DNA from: an uncultured Collinsella sp.
Lineage (GTDB): Bacteria > Actinomycetota > Coriobacteriia > Coriobacteriales > Coriobacteriaceae
Assembly: GCA_900549535.1 (NCBI GenBank)
Contig: UROR01000060.1
Span: 1-11,302 of the forward strand
DNA length: 11,302 nt
Direction of reading: 5' to 3'
Part shown: positions 6,727-11,302 of the stretch, piece by piece
Layout of the letters: the number at the start of each line of letters is the position of its first letter
How positions within the stretch are numbered: position 1 is the first letter of the stretch
Translations under genes and position numbers: made by a program
The notes under the pieces: generated by a model
Told to the model about the DNA's origin: nothing
Seen by the model: only the letters and a program-made list of their open reading frames with translations
The model's database searches: none

Positions 6727-6752
6727 CCTCAAGGTCAACTTGAAGGTTGAGG
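6727..6752. repeat. Nested dyad in the mraZ upstream region
   Basis: CCTCAA (6727-6732) and TTGAGG (6747-6752) are reverse complements, with TCAA-C-TTGA (6735-6743) nested inside. No function is assigned; it may be one more protein-binding site upstream of mraZ. Confidence 0.35.
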
Positions 6753-6794
6753 TTCGCGGGTGTGGTTCTACAGGTGGCATCCCGCCTTTGCTGC

Positions 6795-6856
6795 AAACAC
6801 AACATATTGTGTTTTCGAACATATGCTCGGGGGTGTTTTACAACATATTGGGGGTG
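6795..6856. repeat. Dyad and imperfect 24-bp direct repeats built on AACATAT
   Basis: AAACACAA (6795-6802) and TTGTGTTT (6807-6814) form a perfect dyad around CATA. Two imperfect 24-bp units follow head to tail (6809-6832 and 6833-6856), each starting GTGTTTT and sharing AACATAT at the same offset, with 17 of 24 bases alike. ACAACATATTG occurs identically at 6799-6809 and 6840-6850. AACATAT appears three times (6801, 6818, 6842). This is structured like a multi-site binding region upstream of the mraZ promoter. Confidence 0.6.
6816..6829. promoter_or_regulatory. LexA-like site
   Basis: CGAACATATGCTCG differs by one base from the symmetric form CGAAC-N4-GTTCG recognised by LexA of Gram-positive and actinobacterial species. 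It lies about 70 bases before the predicted mraZ -35. It overlaps the AACATAT repeats, so the match could also be a by-product of those repeats. Confidence 0.3.
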
Positions 6857-6863
6857 GAGAGGT

Positions 6864-6889
6864 GGGGTGGGGTGGGGGAAGGGGTGGGG
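6864..6889 (+). other. G-quadruplex motif upstream of the mraZ promoter
   Basis: Five runs of four or five G (6864-6867, 6869-6872, 6874-6878, 6881-6884, 6886-6889) are separated by loops of one or two bases (T, T, AA, T). This far exceeds the usual G3+N1-7 rule for an intramolecular quadruplex. It ends seven bases before the -35 element on the non-template strand. TGGGG words at 6863 and 6873 are also 10 bp apart, the phase expected of MraZ boxes. Confidence 0.75.
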
Positions 6890-6896
6890 AAAGGTG

Positions 6897-6925
6897 TTGA
6901 AAAATGGGGCGGTTCCCCATATTAT
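6897..6925 (+). promoter_or_regulatory. Sigma-70-type promoter of the mraZ/dcw operon
   Basis: TTGAAA (6897-6902) and TATTAT (6920-6925) each match consensus at five of six positions and are separated by exactly 17 bases. Transcription would start near 6932, giving a leader of about 62 bases before mraZ. It is the best-formed promoter in the window and the only one with a convincing -35. Confidence 0.75.
6904..6920. promoter_or_regulatory. Operator-like dyad 1, inside the mraZ promoter spacer
   Basis: ATGGGG and CCCCAT flank CGGTT to form a perfect 6-bp-arm dyad that fills the spacer between -35 and -10 and shares the first T of the -10. Its core GGGG-C-GGTTCCCC recurs as dyad 2. A protein bound here would block RNA polymerase. 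MraZ is a candidate because the site contains TGGGG, but the inverted arrangement is not that of known MraZ boxes. Confidence 0.6.
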
Positions 6926-6940
6926 TGATGACGTCGACAG

Positions 6941-6957
6941 GCGGGGTGGTTCCCCGC
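6941..6957. promoter_or_regulatory. Operator-like dyad 2, in the mraZ leader
   Basis: GCGGGG and CCCCGC flank TGGTT. The 13-base core differs from dyad 1 at one position (GGGG-Y-GGTTCCCC), in the same orientation, with centres 37 bp apart. It starts about nine bases after the predicted transcription start, so it could act as DNA operator or as a 5' RNA hairpin. Confidence 0.6.
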
Positions 6958-6993
6958 GTACGTGCCATCTGAGTAACCGAGGGGAGGGCGCAC

Positions 6994-7428
6994 ATGGGAA
7001 TGACGGGTGCATACGAGCGCAATCTCGATGCAAAAGGTCGTCTATCCCTGCCTGCACCCCTTCGTGAGGAGCTTGGAGAGCACGTTCGCGTGTTCAAAGC
7101 CCTGGATGTCGATGCTCTGTACGTGTTCTCTGCCGAGGCCTTCGATAAGTGGGTCGAAGGACTCTTCGCGGGTCGTGAGGGCCACGAGGGTTTTAACCCG
7201 CGTGACATCAACGACCAGAAGCTTATGAGGGCGATCAACAAGCGCACCACGTCGATGGATGTGGACAGCGCAGGTCGTATCGGTCTTTCTGAGTCTCTCC
7301 GCAAGCAGGCGAACCTCGACCGCGAGGTCACGGTTGTGGGCAACTACGACCACCTTGAGGTTTGGGACCGCGCTACGGCCGATGAGGACGATGATGACGA
7401 GGCCCTGCTGGACCTCTTCTTCTCGTAA
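6994..7428 (+). CDS. mraZ: Transcriptional regulator MraZ
   Basis: MraZ is a ring-forming, nucleoid-associated DNA-binding protein of the AbrB/SpoVT type that usually heads the dcw cluster and controls it. The 144 residues match the family. Two tandem swapped-hairpin domains carry the signature twice: DAKGRLSLP at residues 12-20 and DSAGRIGLS at 91-99. The C-terminus is strongly acidic (EDDDDE, residues 131-136) before LLDLFFS, longer and more acidic than in many relatives. ATG 6994 has GGGGAGG (6981-6987) six bases upstream. ATG 7003 is in frame but less well placed. The gene lies first in the operon mraZ-rsmH-ftsL-ftsI-murF. Its upstream region holds TGGG words and two matching dyads, which points to autoregulation. 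Confidence 0.95.
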   Translation: MGMTGAYERNLDAKGRLSLPAPLREELGEHVRVFKALDVDALYVFSAEAFDKWVEGLFAGREGHEGFNPRDINDQKLMRAINKRTTSMDVDSAGRIGLSESLRKQANLDREVTVVGNYDHLEVWDRATADEDDDDEALLDLFFS

Positions 7429-7448
7429 GGGCAAGGCACGAGTAACGG

Positions 7449-8414
7449 ATGGAGCGTGGGATCTTGACACAAGAATATCGGCATGAACCTGTCATGCTCG
7501 GCGAAGTGCTTGAGTCGCTGCAGCTAAAGAGCGGCTCCGTCGTCTGCGACTGCACCCTTGGCGGTGCCGGCCATTCGGTAAAGATGGCCGCGCAGGTGGG
7601 GGAGACCGGCCTTTTGCTCGGCGTCGATCAGGACGACATGGCCCTCGAGGCCGCTGGCGCCCGTCTGGACCGCGAGGTTCCCGGCGTACCGCACCAGCTG
7701 CTGAAGGGCAACTTCGGCGACTTGGACGAGCTGCTTTGCTCGGCCGAGGTGCCCGGGGTCGATGGCTTCCTGTTCGACTTGGGCGTTTCGTCGCCGCAAC
7801 TCGATATCCCTGGCAGGGGCTTTTCGTACAACGAGGACGCCCCATTGGACATGCGGATGGATCCGGGTAACAACACCTTAAACGCAGCTGAGGTCATCAA
7901 CACCTATAACGAACACGACCTCGCCCGGATTCTACGCGTCTACGGCGAAGAGAAGTTCGCCTCGCAGATCGCGCGCGAGATCGTGCGCCGCCGCGAGCAA
8001 GAACCGATCGAAACCACCGGCCAATTTGTCGAGATCATCAAGGCGGGTATCCCGGCTGCCGCTCGTCGGCATGGCGGACACCCGGCCAAGAAAAGTTTCC
8101 AGGCCATTCGCATCGAGGTCAATCACGAGCTCGATGTGCTCGAACGAGGGCTTGATGCCGCCACCAGGTGGCTCAACCCGGGCGGACGTATCTGCGTCAT
8201 CTCGTATCACTCGCTCGAGGACCGTATCGTAAAGAACCACTTTAAGGAGATGAGCCAGGGGTGCACGTGTCCGCCGGAGATTCCGGTGTGCGTGTGCGGC
8301 AACGTGCCGATACTCAAGGTCATCACCCGCAAACCCTTGGTTGCCCAGCCTGATGAGGTTGAGCGCAACCCTCGGGCGAGATCAGCCAAGATCCGCGTGG
8401 CGCAGCGTCTGTAG
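7449..8414 (+). CDS. rsmH: 16S rRNA (cytosine-1402-N4)-methyltransferase RsmH
   Basis: RsmH (MraW) uses S-adenosylmethionine to methylate N4 of C1402 in 16S rRNA, tuning the ribosomal P site. From ATG 7449 it is 321 residues. Visible motifs are the SAM-binding CDCTLGGAGHS (33-43), GVDQDDMALEAA (58-69), LFDLGVSSPQLD (108-119), RGFSYNEDAPLDMRMD (123-138), FQAIRIEVNHEL (217-228) and SYHSLEDRIVKNHF (252-265). Near the end, C272-x-C274 and C281-x-C283 form a cysteine pair-of-pairs also seen in other RsmH proteins. TTG 7464 is an alternative start: it has GGAG nine bases upstream and gives MTQEYRHEP, a more family-like N-terminus, whereas ATG 7449 has only a distant AAGG. The gene begins 20 bases after mraZ and is in the same operon. 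Confidence 0.96.
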   Translation: MERGILTQEYRHEPVMLGEVLESLQLKSGSVVCDCTLGGAGHSVKMAAQVGETGLLLGVDQDDMALEAAGARLDREVPGVPHQLLKGNFGDLDELLCSAEVPGVDGFLFDLGVSSPQLDIPGRGFSYNEDAPLDMRMDPGNNTLNAAEVINTYNEHDLARILRVYGEEKFASQIAREIVRRREQEPIETTGQFVEIIKAGIPAAARRHGGHPAKKSFQAIRIEVNHELDVLERGLDAATRWLNPGGRICVISYHSLEDRIVKNHFKEMSQGCTCPPEIPVCVCGNVPILKVITRKPLVAQPDEVERNPRARSAKIRVAQRL

Positions 8415-8504
8415 GCGCGACCGCGCGATATTGGACCTCCCGCTCGTACCACAAACGAAGCTTAAACACACTACCAACGTACTCGGGATGGGAGGCGGCA
8501 TATC

Positions 8505-8975
8505 ATGGGCTACAACACCTCAAACGCAGCACTCGCCTATGATATGAACGCCATGCCCGCCTATCGTGAGGCACCGCAGGCCCCCGTTGCTCCCCGCGAG
8601 CAGCGCACGCCGCGCTTTGATGTCTACACGGGCGCGGGCCGTCGGGCAAACCAGGCGGTAAGCCCGGTTTTCATGAGCGTTCTTAAAACGTTTTGCATCA
8701 TTGCGGCCATCTTCATGACGATCGGTGTCGCCCGTGTGGCGCTCGCCGGCGTTACGGCCCAGGTGCTCAACAGCAACGCCGCGCTTACCAACACGCTCGA
8801 GAAGGCGACCGACGAGAGCTCCGACCTGGAGGTCATGCATTCGGTCTATGGTGCCGACACGCGCATTCGCGACCTTGCGGGCGCTTATGGCATGGTGGAG
8901 CCCAGCGAGAGCGTTACACTTGATTTTTCGCAGGATGCAGCCGCGGGCGCTAGCTCGACCGCGACCGCTCAGTAA
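8505..8975 (+). CDS. ftsL: FtsL-like bitopic cell-division protein
   Basis: Position between rsmH and ftsI and overall build identify this as FtsL, a small membrane protein that with FtsB/DivIC and FtsQ activates the septal synthase. The 156 residues comprise an unusually long cytoplasmic tail (1-55, Pro/Ala/Arg-rich), one membrane segment (about 56-80, rich in V, I, F and A), and an extracellular heptad-like helix (about 82-120). The end, RIRDLAGAYGMVEPSESVTL, is the usual FtsL 'LAxxxGMxxP' pattern. GGGAGG (8490-8495) precedes the ATG by nine bases. Sequence conservation in this family is low, so identification rests on context and topology rather than residue identity. The 90-base gap after rsmH holds no terminator. 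Confidence 0.82.
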   Translation: MGYNTSNAALAYDMNAMPAYREAPQAPVAPREQRTPRFDVYTGAGRRANQAVSPVFMSVLKTFCIIAAIFMTIGVARVALAGVTAQVLNSNAALTNTLEKATDESSDLEVMHSVYGADTRIRDLAGAYGMVEPSESVTLDFSQDAAAGASSTATAQ

Positions 8976-8992
8976 CAAGACGGTAGCTGAGT

Positions 8993-10858
8993 ATGACAAA
9001 TGACTATCGCCGCGGCTCCGACGGGGGTCGCGGTTCTGGACGTCCCTCATCGCGGGGACGTTCTGGTTATCAAGGAACGGGTCGGCCATCTTACAACGCG
9101 AGGCCGTCCTATGGCAACGACCCCGCGTCGCGTCTCCGTGGCTCGAGTGGTCCTCAAATGCATAACACCAGACCGCGCAAGAGCTCGTCGACCGAATGGC
9201 TCACGGGCACGCCGCTGCCCCGTCGCAAAGCCGTCATGGGCTTTATCGGGCTTGGCTTGGGTTTAGGCGTCCTTCGCCTTGCCGACTATCAAATTGTCGA
9301 AGCCGATAAACTGCGCGAGCGTGCCGATGCGCGCCGCCTGCTTGCGCAGACCCTTTATGCCAAACGCGGCACCATCTACGACCGCAACGGTAACGTGCTG
9401 GCGTCGTCGGTCGAATGTCGCAACATCGCCGTGAACCCCCAGCTTATCGAGGACGTTGACAAGACGGTATCGGCGCTGGTCAAAGCTACGGGCATCGATA
9501 AAAAGACCTGTCGCGAGCTCGTTGAGTCGGATGGCACCTGGGTGTATATCAAACGTCAGGTGGACGAGGATGATGTCGCGGCGCTGGAGAAGAAGAACCT
9601 GCCAGGCGTGCTCTTTGAGCAGGCCATGAAGCGCGTGTACCCCTACGGCAACCTGGCATCGCAGGTGCTTGGCGTGGTAAACGTGGACAACGACGGTCTG
9701 ACGGGCCTCGAAAAACAGTACAACAAGCTTTTGACCGGAACCAACGGTTCGCTGGTGCGCGAGCGGGCGAGGGACGGTAGCTATATCGCGGGCGGCGCCT
9801 ATAAGAAGGTTGCCGCGGTGGACGGCGTGGACATCGTGACGACGCTCGATGTCAATATCCAGCGTGCCGCCGAGGACGCCCTGGCCGAGGCGGTCGAAAA
9901 GACCAAGGCCAAGAATGGCTCGGCCCTGGTCACCGATCCCACGACGGGCGAGATTCTGGCGGCATGCTCGTATCCGACATATGACCAGACCGATCTGGAA
10001 AACGCCAAGACCGAAGACATGAACTTGCGCCTGGTTACCGATGCCTATGAGCCCGGCTCGGTCTTTAAGACGCTCGTGGCCGGTGCCGGCTTCGACTTGG
10101 GCGCCGTGCGCTCGAGCACGTCGTTTGAGGTGCCGGCGAGCATTAAGGTTGGCGACGACACCGTTACCGACGCCGACAAGCGCGACTACACCATGACCAT
10201 GGACGTGCGCGAGATGATGCGCCGTTCGTCCAATGTGGGCTTTGTCCTGGTGGGACGCAAGATCGGTGCCGATGATTTTGCCACCTATGTGGACAAGTGG
10301 GGTATCGGCCATAGCTCCGGTGTCGATTTTCCGGGTGAGAGTCTGGGCATCGTCAAGGAGCGCGACCAGTACGACGGCGCCACGCTGGGCTCGATGAGCT
10401 TTGGCCAGGCGCTGTCCGTCTCGCCGATTGAGGTCGCACGTGCCGTGGGCGGCATCGCGAACGGCGGCGTGATGATGACGCCGCACTTCTATAAGTCCAG
10501 CAAGGGCGATGAGAAGGACTGGGGCGAAGGCGAGCGTGCGATTTCGGAGGACGCTGCTGCCCAGGTGACATCGTGCATGCAGACGGTCGTGTCCGAAGGC
10601 ACGGGCGTTGGCGGTGCGGTCGATGGCTATGACGTGGCGGGCAAGACCGGTACGGCCGAGCGTGCTGACGAGAACGGCGGTTACCTCAAGGAGAACTACA
10701 TGTCGTCCTTTATGGGCTTTGCGCCGGCACAATCGCCCAAGGTGCTGTGCTATATCACACTCGATGGAACGCCGAGCGGCTCGGATGCCGCCGCGGTGCC
10801 ATTCCAGTCCATTATGGCCAACGCGCTCGACGTGCTGGGAATCCCGCGGACGAAGTAG
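8993..10858 (+). CDS. ftsI: Septal peptidoglycan transpeptidase FtsI (class B PBP)
   Basis: FtsI crosslinks septal peptidoglycan together with FtsW. The 621-residue protein has a Gly/Ser/Arg-rich cytoplasmic tail (about 1-78) and one membrane anchor (about 80-98, GFIGLGLGLGVLRL). A pedestal domain opens with the conserved RGTIYDRNG at 125-133. The transpeptidase domain has active-site Ser356 in SVFK (356-359), SSN at 412-414 and KTG at 551-553, all intact. There are no C-terminal PASTA repeats; the protein stops soon after the catalytic fold. The ATG lies 17 bases after the ftsL stop codon with only a weak binding site, suggesting coupled translation. FtsI rather than a sporulation or elongation PBP is inferred from its place next to ftsL and murF. 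Confidence 0.93.
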   Translation: MTNDYRRGSDGGRGSGRPSSRGRSGYQGTGRPSYNARPSYGNDPASRLRGSSGPQMHNTRPRKSSSTEWLTGTPLPRRKAVMGFIGLGLGLGVLRLADYQIVEADKLRERADARRLLAQTLYAKRGTIYDRNGNVLASSVECRNIAVNPQLIEDVDKTVSALVKATGIDKKTCRELVESDGTWVYIKRQVDEDDVAALEKKNLPGVLFEQAMKRVYPYGNLASQVLGVVNVDNDGLTGLEKQYNKLLTGTNGSLVRERARDGSYIAGGAYKKVAAVDGVDIVTTLDVNIQRAAEDALAEAVEKTKAKNGSALVTDPTTGEILAACSYPTYDQTDLENAKTEDMNLRLVTDAYEPGSVFKTLVAGAGFDLGAVRSSTSFEVPASIKVGDDTVTDADKRDYTMTMDVREMMRRSSNVGFVLVGRKIGADDFATYVDKWGIGHSSGVDFPGESLGIVKERDQYDGATLGSMSFGQALSVSPIEVARAVGGIANGGVMMTPHFYKSSKGDEKDWGEGERAISEDAAAQVTSCMQTVVSEGTGVGGAVDGYDVAGKTGTAERADENGGYLKENYMSSFMGFAPAQSPKVLCYITLDGTPSGSDAAAVPFQSIMANALDVLGIPRTK

Positions 10859-10940
10859 GGGGTTGCAATCTTGAGCGTGGTCTGCCGTTTGATCTGAAGG
10901 GTGTTCACATGCCCTGCACCACGCGCGCATGGCACTGGGA

Positions 10941-10946
10941 TACAAT
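10941..10946 (+). promoter_or_regulatory. Possible internal -10 (TACAAT) before murF
   Basis: GATACAATACG lies 38 bases before the murF start codon in the 125-base gap after ftsI. No convincing -35 lies at the right distance. The word matches the -10s proposed for pyrG and the winged-helix gene. It might give murF and the downstream genes extra transcription. Confidence 0.4.
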
Positions 10947-10983
10947 ACGCCGATAGCATTATTAGGTTTACAGGGGAGCTGCA

Positions 10984-11302
10984 ATGATAGAGATCGCCGT
11001 CAACAACCTCGCGGCCTCAACGGGGGCCCGAACCGTGACGGAAGAAGTCGACCGGGTATGCCGCGGGTGCGTTATCGACTCGCGTCAGGTCGAGGAGGGG
11101 ACGATCTTTGTCGCCTTCCCCGGCGAAAAGGTCGACGGCAATGATTTTGCCTCCCGTGCCATCGAGTCGGGTGCCGGTGCCGTCGTGATGACGCGCGAGC
11201 CCGATGCCGAGCTGGTTTCGTTGGCGCAGGATAAGGGATGCGCCATCTTGCTGACCGACGACCCCGTGGAGTTCTTGCTGCGCCTGGCGCACGTATATCG
11301 CT
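10984..11302 (+). CDS. murF: UDP-N-acetylmuramoyl-tripeptide--D-alanyl-D-alanine ligase MurF, 5' part
   Basis: MurF adds D-Ala-D-Ala to the UDP-muramoyl tripeptide, the last cytoplasmic amino acid addition in peptidoglycan synthesis. Only the N-terminal 106 residues are present; the frame runs off the window before the ATP-binding GxxGKT. Visible is the Mur-ligase N-terminal substrate domain: CVIDSRQVEEGTIFVAFPGE (residues 29-48) followed by KVDGNDFASRAIESGAGAVV, then a DDPVEFLLRLAHVYR end. GGGGAG (10973-10978) precedes the ATG by five bases. MurE shares this DSR-x-V-x-x-G-x-x-FVA pattern. MurF is preferred because of the LAxxYR ending and N-terminal style, but MurE is not excluded. The gene follows ftsI with no terminator seen between them. 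Confidence 0.78.
   Translation, partial: MIEIAVNNLAASTGARTVTEEVDRVCRGCVIDSRQVEEGTIFVAFPGEKVDGNDFASRAIESGAGAVVMTREPDAELVSLAQDKGCAILLTDDPVEFLLRLAHVYR

Noticed and set aside
6795..6856. Repeats upstream of mraZ as a short CRISPR array
   Set aside because: The units are imperfect, directly abutting and without spacers, and no cas gene is present.
5798..7057. Open frame of 419 codons on the - strand from mraZ into xerD
   Set aside because: It crosses a terminator, the promoter region and two real genes. The translation is a low-complexity Pro/Arg/His-rich string typical of a shadow frame.
9263..10984. Open frame of 573 codons on the - strand opposite ftsI
   Set aside because: Codon-bias shadow of a PBP with all active-site motifs intact. 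It has no recognisable domain and no ribosome-binding site.

Overview
The window looks like part of the chromosome of a high-GC anaerobic actinobacterium of the class Coriobacteriia, with Collinsella as the most likely genus. This is inferred from the GC-rich but not Streptomyces-like codon use, the YfcC-type transporter, the actinobacterial proximity of pyrG to xerD, and the style of the division and cell-wall (dcw) genes. No 16S gene or other taxonomic marker is present, so the genus is a judgement. All recognised genes lie on the + strand. No rRNA, tRNA, CRISPR array or insertion sequence was seen.

Left part (1-3804): the 3' two-thirds of a YfcC/DcuC-type membrane transporter is followed by an unusually dense run of hairpins, at least two of which are strong intrinsic terminators. 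About 250 bp without a recognisable gene follows. Next come two single-gene units, each with its own promoter-like -10 and its own terminator: a DUF1846 protein (1678-3159) and a small winged-helix DNA-binding protein (3409-3747).

Middle (3805-6634): pyrG (CTP synthase) and xerD (tyrosine recombinase) are only two bases apart and almost certainly co-transcribed. The pair ends at a 15-bp-stem terminator.

Right part (6635-11302): a 360-base intergenic region carries a compact regulatory zone in front of the dcw cluster. It holds phased TGGG words, a dyad plus imperfect repeats around AACATAT, a LexA-like site, a very strong G-quadruplex motif, and a good sigma-70-type promoter whose spacer is filled by one of two matching dyads. 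The cluster reads mraZ, rsmH, an ftsL-like gene, ftsI, then the start of murF, which runs off the window. Together these genes make the transcriptional regulator of the cluster, modify 16S rRNA, build the septal synthase complex and begin cytoplasmic peptidoglycan precursor synthesis.

Most genes are ordinary housekeeping genes. The least explained parts are the mraZ control region, the hairpin array after the transporter, the DUF1846 gene and the small winged-helix regulator. I saw no clear evidence of a wholly new multi-gene system.
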